From positions 1 through 12,772 of the forward strand of contig JAFNAJ010000030.1 of the NCBI GenBank assembly GCA_017860085.1: a stretch of DNA of 12,772 nt, given 5' to 3'. The position numbers and the translations under genes were made by a program. The notes below the pieces were generated by a model. That model saw only the letters and a program-made list of their open reading frames with translations, was not told the DNA's origin and did not search any database. This document shows, in pieces, positions 1-7,408 of this stretch. This DNA comes from Acidobacteriota bacterium (GTDB lineage Bacteria > Acidobacteriota > Vicinamibacteria > Vicinamibacterales > JAFNAJ01). How positions within the stretch are numbered: the first letter of the stretch is position 1; every line of letters starts with the position of its first letter.

Positions 1-2033
1 GCCCTCTCGACGGTGAGATCGGCGGGCGGGAGATCGTCGGGCAGCGACGCCGTGTTGCCCGGACCGCCCTCGCCCCGTTGCACGAACGGACCGAAGCGGC
101 CAATGCGCACACGCATCGGCTCGCCGGTCTTCGGACACGCACCGAGGTCGATGACGGGGTACTCGATGCCGCCCTCCACCTCCTGCACTCTGGGTTCGAG
201 TCCCGGGCCTTCGTCTCCCCCACCGCGGTAGAAGTCCTTCAGGAACGTCACCTGGTCGAGACGGCCGTTCGAGATTTCGTCGAGCAGCTCTTCCATCTTG
301 GCGGTGAAGCCCAGATCGACGTACTCGCCGAAGTGCTGCTTCAGCAGCGCGGTCACGGCGAACGCCGTGAAGCTCGGCACCAATGCCTTGCCTTGGCGGA
401 ACACGTAGCCGCGGCGCTGGATGGTCGCAATCGTCGGGGCGTAGGTGGACGGGCGTCCGATCCCGTCCTCCTCCAGACGCTTGACGAGCGACGCCTCGGT
501 GTAGCGCGGCGGCGGCGAGGTCTCGTGCCCCTTGGGCTCGAGCGCCGCGAACCGGAGGCCCGCGTCGTCGGACCGGCCGACGAGGTCGCCCGGCTCGCAG
601 CGGGGGAGCAACGTTTCCTGGTCCCCGAGCTCGGCCGCCGGATCGTCGCTGCCCTCGACATACGCGCGCAGGAAGCCCGGGAACTGGATCGCCTTGCCGG
701 TGGCCATGAAGACGTGCGGCGTGCCGGCGGGATCGGTGGCGGTGATCTCGAGGGTCGCACGCAGCAACCGCGCATCCGCCATCTGCGACGCCATGGTGCG
801 CTTCCACACGAGCTCGTAAAGCCGCAGGTCGTCGGGCTCGAGTATGGCGGTCAGCTGCTGCGGCGCCAACCGGAAGTCGGTGGGCCGGATGGCCTCGTGA
901 GCCTCCTGGGCGTTGCGGACCCGCGTCTGATACTGGCGCGGCCCGACGTAGTACTCGGCGCCGAACTTCTCGCGGATGACGCGGGCCGACTCGCGCAGCG
1001 CCTTCTCGCTGAGGGTCGTCGAGTCGGTGCGGTGGTAGGTAATCAGGCCTTCGAGCTCACCGCCGCCGATGTCCACGCCCTGGAACAGGCGCTGGGCGAT
1101 CTGCATCGTGCGCTCGGCCGAGAAGCCCAGCTTGCGGTTGGCTTCCTGCTGGAGCGTCGACGTGGTGAACGGCGGCGCCGGCCGCTGCGTCACCGGGCGC
1201 TCGTCGACGTTGGTCACGCGCCAGGGCAACGCCGCGCCGAGCACCCCGGCGAGGTGCCGCGCCTCGGTTTCGCCCAGCAGGCGAACGCCGCGCGCCTCGA
1301 GGGCCCCGGTGGTTGCGTTGAAGTCGCGCCCCGTCGCGACGCGCTCGGCTCCCACGCGCACCAGCGCCGCCGTGAACTCTCCATCGCCCGCCCGGAAGCG
1401 GGCCAGGAGATCCCAGTAGGTGCTCGATCGGAACGTCCGCCGTTCCTGCTCGCGCTCGACGATCAGGCGGACGGCCACGCTCTGCACACGGCCGGCGCTC
1501 AGGCCGGTCTGGACCTTCTTCCACAGGAGCGGCGACAGCGTGTAGCCGTAGAGCCGGTCGAGAATGCGGCGAGCCTCCTGGGCATCGACCAAGCGTCGGT
1601 CGACCTCGGCGTGAGCCTCAGCCAACGCCTCCCGGATGGCATCCTCGGTGATCTCGTGAAAGACGATGCGGCGAACCCGGACATTCTTGGCCGGCTTCAG
1701 GACCTCGGCCAGATGCCAGCTGATTGACTCGCCCTCGCGGTCGGGGTCGGTCGCCAGCACGAGCTCGGTCGCGCCCTTGAGGGCCGCCTTGAGGGCCTGG
1801 ACATGCTTCCGTTTGGCCGCCGGGACGACGTAGTGGGGAGCGAAGTCGTTGTCCACGTCCACGGCCAGCCGTCCCCAGGGTTGGTCCTTGATGCTCTTGG
1901 GCACCTCGGAGGCTGACTCGGGCAGGTCGCGAACGTGGCCGTAGCTGGCCTCAACCCGGTAGTCGGGTCCCAGAAAACGGCCCAGAGTTCTCGCCTTGGC
2001 CGGCGACTCTACGATCACCAACGGTTTCGACAT
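1..2033 (-). CDS. topA: DNA topoisomerase I, 3' end cut by window edge
   Basis: Type IA topoisomerase, which relaxes negatively supercoiled DNA by cutting and passing one strand through a 5'-phosphotyrosine intermediate. The frame was read by hand from ATG at 2033-2031 and stays open to base 1, giving 677 complete codons. It begins MSKPLVIVESPAKA, the Toprim start with the catalytic Glu at residue 9. The Toprim acidic motif ATDPDREGE has D96, D98 and E100. The strand-cleaving tyrosine is Y333 in GLITYHRTDS. Near the window edge lies a topoisomerase C-terminal repeat (TGEPMRVRIGRFGPFVQ), so the missing part probably holds further repeats and a basic tail. It lies 56 bases downstream of dprA on the same strand, a common pairing, and the two are probably co-transcribed. 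The start is preceded by a modest AGGTG about 5 bases upstream. Family assignment is very secure; only the C-terminus is unseen. Confidence 0.97.
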   Translation of the reverse strand, partial: MSKPLVIVESPAKARTLGRFLGPDYRVEASYGHVRDLPESASEVPKSIKDQPWGRLAVDVDNDFAPHYVVPAAKRKHVQALKAALKGATELVLATDPDREGESISWHLAEVLKPAKNVRVRRIVFHEITEDAIREALAEAHAEVDRRLVDAQEARRILDRLYGYTLSPLLWKKVQTGLSAGRVQSVAVRLIVEREQERRTFRSSTYWDLLARFRAGDGEFTAALVRVGAERVATGRDFNATTGALEARGVRLLGETEARHLAGVLGAALPWRVTNVDERPVTQRPAPPFTTSTLQQEANRKLGFSAERTMQIAQRLFQGVDIGGGELEGLITYHRTDSTTLSEKALRESARVIREKFGAEYYVGPRQYQTRVRNAQEAHEAIRPTDFRLAPQQLTAILEPDDLRLYELVWKRTMASQMADARLLRATLEITATDPAGTPHVFMATGKAIQFPGFLRAYVEGSDDPAAELGDQETLLPRCEPGDLVGRSDDAGLRFAALEPKGHETSPPPRYTEASLVKRLEEDGIGRPSTYAPTIATIQRRGYVFRQGKALVPSFTAFAVTALLKQHFGEYVDLGFTAKMEELLDEISNGRLDQVTFLKDFYRGGGDEGPGLEPRVQEVEGGIEYPVIDLGACPKTGEPMRVRIGRFGPFVQRGEGGPGNTASLPDDLPPADLTVER

Positions 2034-2089
2034 GAACACCTAGTCTCGTCGGCAGCGACGCTCACTGGCCGGTAAACCACGTTACGTTA

Positions 2090-3184
2090 TCACTTTCGGC
2101 CGATTCGGACGAACCGCCCTCCCTCGACGCGCCTGACGAACCCCGCCAGTTCGGCCTCGAGGAGGCGGTCGAGCAGACGGGCGGCCGGCCACCCGGTCCT
2201 CACGAGAAGGTCGTCGAACTCGAGGGCCTCGCCCGGCCGCATGGCCAGGGTCACAGGGTCGGGCCGCGGCTCGACGCCGGGGTGGGACACCGGTCCGGCC
2301 GACCCGAGCCCGAGGTCCTCGAGGACGTGCTCGGCCGATTCGACGAGCCTGGCGCCGTCGCGCACGAGCGCGTGGCCGCCGCGGTTCCGACCGCTCGTCA
2401 CGCTGCCTGGGACAACCAGCACGTCGCGCCCCTGGTCGAGCGCCCACCCGGCGGTGATCAGCGACCCGCTCCGCGCGTTCGCCTCAACTACGACGACGCC
2501 CCGGCTCAGCCCGCTGATGAGGCGGTTTCGCAGCGGGAAGTGAAACCGGTGCGGGGCCGTCCCCGGAGGGAACTCGCTGACGATGACGCCCGTGGCCGCG
2601 ATCCGCGCCGCCAGGCCGCGGTGCTCGGGCGGGTAGTCGACGTCGGCCCCGCACCCGACCACGGCCAGGGTCCGCCCGCTGGCCAACGCCCCCTCGTGGG
2701 CGGCCCCGTCCACGCCACGGGCCAGGCCGCTCGCCACCACGACGCCCGCCGCGGCAAGGCCGCGCCCGATCTCTCGCGCGACGTGCAGCGCCGAAGGGGA
2801 GCCTGCCCGCGAGCCGACGACCGCGACCCTCGGTTCGGCCCTGAGGGTCCGCGGATCGCCCCTCGCCCACAGCACCACAGGAGGATTGGCAATCTCGTCG
2901 AGCGGGCGCGGGTAGTCTTCGTCACCCCAGGCGACGACCGAGAGCGCCGCCCGGTGGGTCGTCTCCAACGCCTCGCCCGCGCGCCGTGTCAGATCAACCG
3001 CCCAGCGGCTGGCGTCGGCCACCTCGGGGAACAGCGCCACGAGGAGGTCGTCGAGTGCCCCAGCAGGCGGCAGCGACGCGAGGCCTGACGAGGGCTGCGC
3101 GAGTCGCCGCAAGCGGTCGACCACCTGGAACCGCGCGGGTCCTGGCAGGAACGACAGGGCGATGGCGGTATGGCGATCGAGCAT
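2090..3184 (-). CDS. dprA: DNA-processing protein DprA (Smf)
   Basis: Single-stranded-DNA-binding protein that loads RecA onto incoming DNA during natural transformation and related recombination. The 364-residue product has an N-terminal helical region (about 1-105). The Rossmann-like core follows, with AVVGSR at 121-126, ASGLARGVDGAAH at 151-163, SEFPPG at 203-208 and ANARSGSLITA near 235-245. A C-terminal winged-helix-like region spans about 310-364. ATG at 3184-3182 was chosen because GGGAG lies about 7 bases upstream and the protein then starts at the usual family position. The frame is open further back to 3256, but those 24 residues look like untranslated leader. Next on the strand is topA. 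The asparagine usual in the late conserved G-x-N-x-L-I segment is replaced by histidine (GHALVRDGA, 270-278), probably without consequence. comF in the same window also belongs to a competence-associated family, but that does not prove transformability. Confidence 0.96.
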   Translation of the reverse strand: MLDRHTAIALSFLPGPARFQVVDRLRRLAQPSSGLASLPPAGALDDLLVALFPEVADASRWAVDLTRRAGEALETTHRAALSVVAWGDEDYPRPLDEIANPPVVLWARGDPRTLRAEPRVAVVGSRAGSPSALHVAREIGRGLAAAGVVVASGLARGVDGAAHEGALASGRTLAVVGCGADVDYPPEHRGLAARIAATGVIVSEFPPGTAPHRFHFPLRNRLISGLSRGVVVVEANARSGSLITAGWALDQGRDVLVVPGSVTSGRNRGGHALVRDGARLVESAEHVLEDLGLGSAGPVSHPGVEPRPDPVTLAMRPGEALEFDDLLVRTGWPAARLLDRLLEAELAGFVRRVEGGRFVRIGRK

Positions 3185-3272
3185 GCGTGTCTCCCGGCGG
3201 TGCGCCTCGGCACCCTGCACAACGCTCAACGGGAACCCGCGGGCCCGACCTCGCATCTCACTTCATGCGGCT

Positions 3273-3285
3273 CTCGTGCCACGAG
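3273..3285. promoter_or_regulatory. perfect 13-base palindrome, possible operator
   Basis: CTCGTG-C-CACGAG is a perfect 6-base inverted repeat around a single base, in the middle of the 225-base divergent region between dprA and the TPR gene. Its position suits a regulator binding site acting on either side. Palindromes this short also arise by chance in GC-rich DNA, so a regulatory role is only a possibility. The rest of 3185-3409 holds the rightward promoter at 3366-3394 and nothing else I can support. I could not find a convincing leftward promoter for dprA. Confidence 0.22.
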
Positions 3286-3365
3286 GCGGGCGCACCCGGC
3301 ATGTCGTCGACGTGATCGCGTCGCATGCGTCGGAGTGCAGTGAAGGACCGCTCGCGCGAAAGCAG

Positions 3366-3394
3366 TTGCAGCGCTGCACGCGGCCCGATATATT
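3366..3394 (+). promoter_or_regulatory. sigma70-type promoter for TPR/lipoprotein genes
   Basis: The -35 TTGCAG (3366-3371) and -10 TATATT (3389-3394) are separated by exactly 17 bases. Each box matches the consensus at four or five of six positions, in a locally AT-richer patch. Transcription would begin near 3401, only about 9 bases before the ATG at 3410, so the message would have almost no leader. No Shine-Dalgarno sequence is visible between the predicted start and the ATG. Confidence 0.6.
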
Positions 3395-3409
3395 CGAACC
3401 GTAAAGACC

Positions 3410-3766
3410 ATGCGAGCGAGGATCCTTCTGCTGGCCGCCATCGTGGCGCTCATGGGCGCGGCGCCGGCCCTTGCCGACGTTCGGTCCGAGGCCAGGGCCC
3501 AGGTCGAGTTCGGTATCGCCGTGGCGCAGCGCGGGCTCTGGAAGGAGGCTCTCTACCGGTGGGAGCGTGCGACCGAGATCGACCCGACGTACGCCGCGGC
3601 GTACAACAACCTCGCGGTAGCCTACGAGCAGCTGGGGGATTTCGAGAAGGCCCGAAGCGCGTACGAGAAGGCGCTCGAAATCGAGCCCAACAACCTGACC
3701 ATCCGCCAGAACTACGATCTGTTCAAGGAAATCAATGACCGCAAGATCCGGGGTTCTGATCGTTAG
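3410..3766 (+). CDS. small exported TPR-repeat protein
   Basis: 118 residues. The N-terminus is a typical Sec signal peptide: MRAR, then a hydrophobic stretch at about 5-18, with a likely cleavage site after APALA (residue 22). The mature part is about 96 residues and consists of two tetratricopeptide repeats, about 27-60 and 61-94. They show the usual pattern (AYNNLAVAYEQLGDFEKARSAYEKALEIEPN spans the second). TPR units bind peptides or partner proteins, so this is probably a periplasmic adaptor. The lipoprotein gene starts inside its last 32 bases (from 3735), so the two are likely translated together and may act together at the envelope. The promoter at 3366-3394 leaves a very short leader. 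No specific family was recognised. Confidence 0.88.
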   Translation: MRARILLLAAIVALMGAAPALADVRSEARAQVEFGIAVAQRGLWKEALYRWERATEIDPTYAAAYNNLAVAYEQLGDFEKARSAYEKALEIEPNNLTIRQNYDLFKEINDRKIRGSDR

Positions 3767-4499
3767 CGTCCTGGCGGGCTTCCTCGCGACGGCATGCACC
3801 TCGTTCTACGAGGTGCCCATCGAAACGCCAATCCAGCCGAAGCTCGACGTCACGAACTACTCGCGCGTGCTCATCGCGGGTTTTGTCGCCGGGGGCAGCG
3901 ACGAGGTGGACGCCAACATCGAGACCGTCCGCCTGCTGCGCAGCCAGCTGCGGTCGAAGTCCGATCTGCGCGTCATCGAGGCCGACGTGCTCCCGCTCAT
4001 CGAGATCGCGCAGGAGCAGGCGCGCGAAGCCGCGGCCGACAGCGAGAACCCCGGGCTGCCCGACAAGATCGGCAGCGAGAACGACCTCGAGGCTTACGAG
4101 CGTGTTTTCGCGAACGTCGACTACTGGAAGCGTCTCGGTGAGGAGTACCAGAACCCGCTCATCGTGACCGGGACCATCCTGTTCGCGCCCCACCAGCGGT
4201 CGGGGTTCGTGACCCGTGAACGGGAGGTCTACGACCAGTTCGGGCGGCGCGTGACGCAGCCCGTGCGCACCTACATGGAGCGCAAGGGCTTCATTCTGCG
4301 GCCCAAGTTCATGTTCATCGACGGCCGGACCGGTGCGACGCTCTACTCGGAGACGTTCAGGGAAGAGGTGCTGTACAACGCGCAGCAGAACACGCCGGCG
4401 CTCTCCTCGTACTTCGAGCTGATGGACCGGCTCCTGCCGAACTTCCTCAACACCTTGAGTGCCCAGAAGATCCGGGGCACCCGGATCCTGCTCAAGTAA
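3735..4499 (+). CDS. putative lipoprotein of unknown function
   Basis: 254 residues. It starts MTARSG, followed by a hydrophobic segment ending FLATAC, with C21 as the likely lipid-modified cysteine. The -3 residue is alanine, a permitted but weaker lipobox. Thr at +2 would suit outer-membrane sorting. The rest is soluble, with alternating short strands and helices (SRVLIAGFVAGG at 43-54, LRVIEADVLPLIE at 78-90, PLIVTGTILF at 141-150, FMFIDGRTGATLYSETF near 192-208). This layout recalls periplasmic lipoproteins with an alpha/beta core, but I do not recognise the family. The start is supported by AAGGAA at 3725-3730. The gene overlaps the TPR gene by 32 bases, implying coupled translation and a shared envelope role. 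It ends 99 bases before rplU. Confidence 0.85.
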   Translation: MTARSGVLIVSVLAGFLATACTSFYEVPIETPIQPKLDVTNYSRVLIAGFVAGGSDEVDANIETVRLLRSQLRSKSDLRVIEADVLPLIEIAQEQAREAAADSENPGLPDKIGSENDLEAYERVFANVDYWKRLGEEYQNPLIVTGTILFAPHQRSGFVTREREVYDQFGRRVTQPVRTYMERKGFILRPKFMFIDGRTGATLYSETFREEVLYNAQQNTPALSSYFELMDRLLPNFLNTLSAQKIRGTRILLK

Positions 4500-4501
4500 C
4501 C

Positions 4502-4523
4502 GGGGCCGGCTTTACGGGGCCCC
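4502..4523 (+). other. GC stem-loop between lipoprotein gene and rplU
   Basis: GGGGCC (4502-4507) can pair with GGCCCC (4518-4523) across a 10-base loop just after the lipoprotein stop codon. There is no T-run after it, so it is not a classical intrinsic terminator. It could still slow transcript decay or read-through. It overlaps the proposed -35 box of the rplU promoter, and one of the two readings may be wrong. Confidence 0.25.
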
Positions 4524-4540
4524 AAGGCCGGTGTTAGACT
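4511..4540 (+). promoter_or_regulatory. possible promoter for the rplU operon
   Basis: TTTACG (4511-4516) and TAGACT (4535-4540), separated by 18 bases, each match the sigma70 consensus at four of six positions. They are the best pair in the 99-base gap upstream of rplU. Transcription would start near 4547, leaving a leader of about 50 bases before the GTG at 4599. A ribosomal protein operon is expected to have a promoter here, which is part of the argument. Confidence 0.38.
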
Positions 4541-4585
4541 AGCGGTTTGCGTCGTGACGGCCGGGGTCTGCCGAGGCCTTGCCGT

Positions 4586-4592
4586 GGAGGAG
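4586..4592 (+). promoter_or_regulatory. strong ribosome binding site fixing the rplU start
   Basis: GGAGGAG, a near-perfect anti-16S match, lies 6 bases before the GTG at 4599-4601. It decides in favour of this GTG over the GTG at 4554, which lies in the same frame but would add 15 residues absent from ordinary L21. Confidence 0.85.
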
Positions 4593-4598
4593 AACGTC

Positions 4599-4913
4599 GT
4601 GTACGCGATCATCGAATGTGGCGGGCGCCAGGTGAAGATGGACCAGGGCTCCGAAGTGTCGGTCGACCGCATCGACCGGGCGCCCGGTGAAGAAATTACG
4701 TTCGACCGGGTGCTCCTGGTTGGCAAGGATGGCGGCGAGGTCCTGGCCGGGGCCCCCTACGTGGCCAACGCCAAGGTCGTGGGCGTCGTCACCGGGGAGG
4801 CCAGGGGACCGAAGATCCGCGTGTTCAAGAAGAAGCGCCGCAAGGGCATGCGCCGCACGCGTGGTCACCGGAGCACGCTCACCCGCGTGCAGGTCAAGGA
4901 CATCGTCGTCTAG
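4599..4913 (+). CDS. rplU: 50S ribosomal protein L21
   Basis: Structural protein of the large ribosomal subunit that contacts 23S rRNA and L20. The 104-residue product starts (M)YAIIECGGRQVKM, the normal L21 N-terminus. It continues with the beta-rich core (FDRVLLVG, APYVANAKVVGVV) and ends with the basic rRNA-binding segment VFKKKRRKGMRRTRGHR and a final VQVKDIVV. Length is normal for the family. GTG is the start codon, supported by the strong ribosome binding site at 4586-4592. rpmA follows after 18 bases and then obgE, the widespread rplU-rpmA-obgE order. Confidence 0.96.
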   Translation: MYAIIECGGRQVKMDQGSEVSVDRIDRAPGEEITFDRVLLVGKDGGEVLAGAPYVANAKVVGVVTGEARGPKIRVFKKKRRKGMRRTRGHRSTLTRVQVKDIVV

Positions 4914-4931
4914 GCAGGAGTCGCTGGCGTC

Positions 4932-5192
4932 ATGGCACACAAAAAGGGACAGGGGAGTTCGCGGAACGGTCGCGACAGCCAGTCGCAGCGCCTCGGCGTG
5001 AAGCGGTTCGACGGCAACGTCGTGACCGGCGGTTCGATCATCGTCCGGCAGCGCGGTCGGCGCTTTCGGCCGGGCCTGAACGTCGGCCTGGGCAAGGATG
5101 ACACGCTCTTTGCCAAGGTCGCTGGACGGGTGAAGTTCGAAGACCACGGCGCTCGCGGGCGATTTGTGAGCGTGCTGCCCGTCGAGTCGTGA
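4932..5192 (+). CDS. rpmA: 50S ribosomal protein L27
   Basis: Large-subunit protein whose flexible N-terminus reaches the peptidyl transferase centre and contacts the tRNA acceptor ends. The 86-residue product begins MAHKKGQGSSRNGRDSQSQR, the family signature, and carries the GGSIIVRQRG and FRPGLNVGLGKDDTLFA motifs. Length is typical. The Ala2 start with no extra leader means it does not need the N-terminal protease processing known in Firmicutes. AGGAG lies about 11 bases upstream, a slightly long spacing. Confidence 0.97.
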   Translation: MAHKKGQGSSRNGRDSQSQRLGVKRFDGNVVTGGSIIVRQRGRRFRPGLNVGLGKDDTLFAKVAGRVKFEDHGARGRFVSVLPVES

Positions 5193-5204
5193 GCGGTATC
5201 GCGA

Positions 5205-5229
5205 CGGGCTCGGCCCGCCGCCGAGCCTG
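5205..5229 (+). other. stem-loop between rpmA and obgE
   Basis: GGCTCGG (5207-5213) pairs perfectly with CCGAGCC (5221-5227) around a 7-base loop. One G-T and one C-G pair extend it outward. It sits in the 56-base gap between rpmA and obgE and has no T-run, so it is more likely a partial attenuator, an RNA-processing site or a stability element than a full terminator. It could let ribosomal proteins be made in excess over Obg. Confidence 0.4.
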
Positions 5230-5248
5230 ACCGGCCGACTGCCAGACG

Positions 5249-6331
5249 ATGTTCGTCGACGAAGTCGAGATCGACGTCACGGCCGGCAATGGCGGCAAGG
5301 GCTGCGTCAGCTTCCGGCGCGAGAAGTTCGTGCCCCGTGGCGGCCCGAATGGCGGCGACGGTGGCCTGGGCGGCTCGGTGATCCTCGAGGCCAGCCCTCA
5401 CCTCAACACGCTCGTCAATTTCCGCTTTCACAAGGAGTACCGCGCCGAACGCGGCGCGCACGGCCAGGGGTACAACCGTACCGGCCGCGATGGGCGAGAC
5501 CTCGTCCTCGCGGTACCGATCGGCACCGTCGTCGAAGCCATTGAGGGAGACGAGCCCGTCGTCCTGGGCGACCTCAAGGCGCTCGGTCAGCGCCTGGTTG
5601 CCGCGACCGGGGGCAAGGGGGGCTGGGGCAACGCGCGGTTTGCGACGCCGACCAATCGTGCCCCGCGACGCGCCGAGCCGGGATTGCCCGGCGAACACCG
5701 GCGCCTGCGGCTGACGCTCAAGCTCCTGGCCGACGTCGGGCTCGTGGGGTTCCCCAACGCCGGCAAATCGACCTTGATCGCGCGGATCTCAGCCGCGCGA
5801 CCGAAGATCGCGGACTACCCGTTCACCACGCTGACGCCCAACCTCGGTGTCGTGGCGCTCTCCGACGACCGGAGCTTCGTGGTCGCCGACGTGCCGGGCC
5901 TCATCGAGGGCGCGCACGATGGGCACGGGCTTGGGCACCAGTTCCTGCGGCACCTCGAGCGCACCGGGGTGCTCGTGCACCTGGTCGACGTGTCGTCTGC
6001 GTCGGGACGCGACCCGGTCGACGATTTCGAGGTCATCCGGCGCGAGCTTGCGCTGTTCCCGCTCTCGACGCCTGGCGCCTCGTCCGAGACGACGCGCGCA
6101 CTCTCCGACAAACCGCAGGTCGTCGCCGCCAACAAGATCGATGTGCTCGATGAGCCGGACAGGCTCGATCGCCTCGAAGCCCACGTCACGGCCCTCGGAC
6201 TGCCCTTCTTCGCGATTTCCGCGGCCAGCGGCCGGGGCGTTGGTCAGCTGCTCGAGGCGGTGTGGCCGTACGTGGCCGCAGCTCGCGAGCTGGTCGAGGC
6301 AACGATCGCCGAGCCGGCGGTCCAACCGTGA
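5249..6331 (+). CDS. obgE: Obg family GTPase involved in ribosome assembly
   Basis: Essential GTPase that associates with the 50S subunit and takes part in late ribosome assembly and stress signalling. The 360-residue product has the glycine-rich Obg fold at about 1-158 (AGNGGKGCVSFRREKFVPRG, then GGDGGLGGSV). The G domain has G1 GFPNAGKST (167-175), switch-region TTLTPNLG (193-200), G3 DVPGLIEGAHDGHGLG (214-229), G4 NKID (295-298) and G5 ISAASGRG (323-330). It ends soon after the G domain, so the C-terminal OCT domain found in some relatives is absent; short forms are common. There is no clear Shine-Dalgarno before the ATG, and expression may depend on upstream translation of rpmA. Its stop overlaps the nadD start (GTGA). 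Confidence 0.96.
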   Translation: MFVDEVEIDVTAGNGGKGCVSFRREKFVPRGGPNGGDGGLGGSVILEASPHLNTLVNFRFHKEYRAERGAHGQGYNRTGRDGRDLVLAVPIGTVVEAIEGDEPVVLGDLKALGQRLVAATGGKGGWGNARFATPTNRAPRRAEPGLPGEHRRLRLTLKLLADVGLVGFPNAGKSTLIARISAARPKIADYPFTTLTPNLGVVALSDDRSFVVADVPGLIEGAHDGHGLGHQFLRHLERTGVLVHLVDVSSASGRDPVDDFEVIRRELALFPLSTPGASSETTRALSDKPQVVAANKIDVLDEPDRLDRLEAHVTALGLPFFAISAASGRGVGQLLEAVWPYVAAARELVEATIAEPAVQP

Positions 6332-7023
6332 CCATTCGCCTCGGACTCCTCGGCGGGACGTTCGATCCGATTCACCGGGGCCACCTCGATGTGGCCGTGG
6401 CGGCACGCGATGCGCTCGCGCTCGACCGCGTGCTGCTGATGCCGGCCCACGTCCCACCCCACCGCACGCAGGCGCCCCGCGCCTCGGGCTATCACCGCTT
6501 CGCAATGGTGGCCCGTGCCATCGCGGGACACGACCGCCTCGAGGCCTGTGACCTCGAGTTGCGTGTCGATGGCCCGTCGTACACGTCCGTCACGCTGGCG
6601 CGTCTCGGCGCCCGGGGGTTCGGCCCGACGCAATTGTTCTTCATCACTGGCGCCGACGCGTTCGCAGAGATTGCCACGTGGCACGACTACCCGGCCCTGC
6701 TCGACGCCAGCCACTTCATCGTGATCTCGCGCCCCGGCCACGATCACGAGCACGTTCGGGAGCGGCTGCCGGCCCTGGCGGACCGTTTCGTCGAGGTCGC
6801 TCCTGGCCGCAACAACCGCATCGTGGCCGAACTGGTCCGTCCGGCGGTGTTTCTGGTCGAGGCGACGACCAGCGCCGTGTCGTCGACAGAGGTTCGCAAA
6901 CGCATCGAGGGCGGAGCTCCGCTCGACGAGCTGGTGCCCGCCGGTGTCCTGGACCACATCAACCGGCATCGGCTCTACGCGCCGATGACCACGCCGGCAG
7001 ACGTGTTGCATGACGAAGACTGA
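6328..7023 (+). CDS. nadD: nicotinate-nucleotide adenylyltransferase
   Basis: Transfers AMP from ATP to nicotinate mononucleotide, giving deamido-NAD, the penultimate step of NAD synthesis in the cytosol. The 231-residue product shows the nucleotidyltransferase motif GGTFDPIHRGH at 9-19, PAHVPPHR at 39-46, the FITGADAF segment near 105-112 and the C-terminal SSTEVRKRI at 185-193. GTG at 6328 was chosen because it forms a GTGA overlap with the obgE stop and puts the first beta strand (TIRLGLLGG) at the N-terminus. The frame is open back to 6262 inside obgE, but the extra residues do not fit the family. It overlaps rsfS by 14 bases. Obg, NadD and RsfS in this order is a common bacterial arrangement. 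Confidence 0.95.
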   Translation: MTIRLGLLGGTFDPIHRGHLDVAVAARDALALDRVLLMPAHVPPHRTQAPRASGYHRFAMVARAIAGHDRLEACDLELRVDGPSYTSVTLARLGARGFGPTQLFFITGADAFAEIATWHDYPALLDASHFIVISRPGHDHEHVRERLPALADRFVEVAPGRNNRIVAELVRPAVFLVEATTSAVSSTEVRKRIEGGAPLDELVPAGVLDHINRHRLYAPMTTPADVLHDED

Positions 7024-7408
7024 CCAGCACTCGCACCGGACCGACCGTCTCCCCGATCTGCCCGAGCCCGTGCGGCTCGCCATTCGCGCGGCCTTCGACA
7101 AGAAGGGCAGCGACGTGGCCGTGCTCGACCTGCGGAGAGGTGGCGCGTTCACCGACTTCTTCGTCGTGTGCTCCGGCCAGAACAGTCGACAGGTCAAGGC
7201 CATCGCCGATGCGGTCGAAGAGGCCCTGCGGAAGGAACTGGTGCGGCCTTCCCACGTCGAGGGCTACAGCGGTGCGGCCTGGGTGCTGATGGACTACTTC
7301 GACTTCGTCGTCCATGTCTTCACGCCCGATACCCGAGCCTTCTACGCCCTCGAGCGCTTGTGGGGCAGCGCGCACCGCTACGACGTCTCCGAACGCGACG
7401 TGTCGTAG
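7010..7408 (+). CDS. rsfS: ribosomal silencing factor RsfS
   Basis: Binds L14 of the 50S subunit and blocks joining of the 30S subunit, lowering translation in starvation and stationary phase. The 132-residue product shows the DUF143 pattern: FTDFFVVCSGQNSRQVKAIA (47-66), EGYSGAAWVLMDYFDFVVHVF (84-104) and YALERLWGSA (112-121). The first 20 residues or so are a polar extension typical of such proteins. ATG at 7010 lies inside the last codons of nadD, so translation is probably coupled. It sits next to obgE and the L21/L27 genes, fitting a shared role in large-subunit biology. Confidence 0.95.
   Translation: MTKTDQHSHRTDRLPDLPEPVRLAIRAAFDKKGSDVAVLDLRRGGAFTDFFVVCSGQNSRQVKAIADAVEEALRKELVRPSHVEGYSGAAWVLMDYFDFVVHVFTPDTRAFYALERLWGSAHRYDVSERDVS

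Noticed and set aside
78..1727. 549-codon open frame on the plus strand
   Set aside because: It is antisense to topA, whose catalytic motifs are intact on the minus strand. The protein is Arg/Ala/Gly-rich with no recognisable domain, as expected from GC-rich shadow frames.
2282..3088. 268-codon open frame on the plus strand
   Set aside because: It is antisense to dprA, which carries all family motifs.
3185..3256. N-terminal extension of DprA
   Set aside because: The frame is open, but GGGAG lies just before ATG 3184 and the family starts there.
4554..4598. 15-residue extension of L21
   Set aside because: The GTG at 4599 has a near-perfect ribosome binding site and gives the standard L21 N-terminus.
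6262..6327. 22-residue extension of NadD
   Set aside because: It lies inside obgE and puts a basic, Arg/Gly-rich stretch ahead of the first strand of the fold. GTG 6328 overlapping the obgE stop is the better start.
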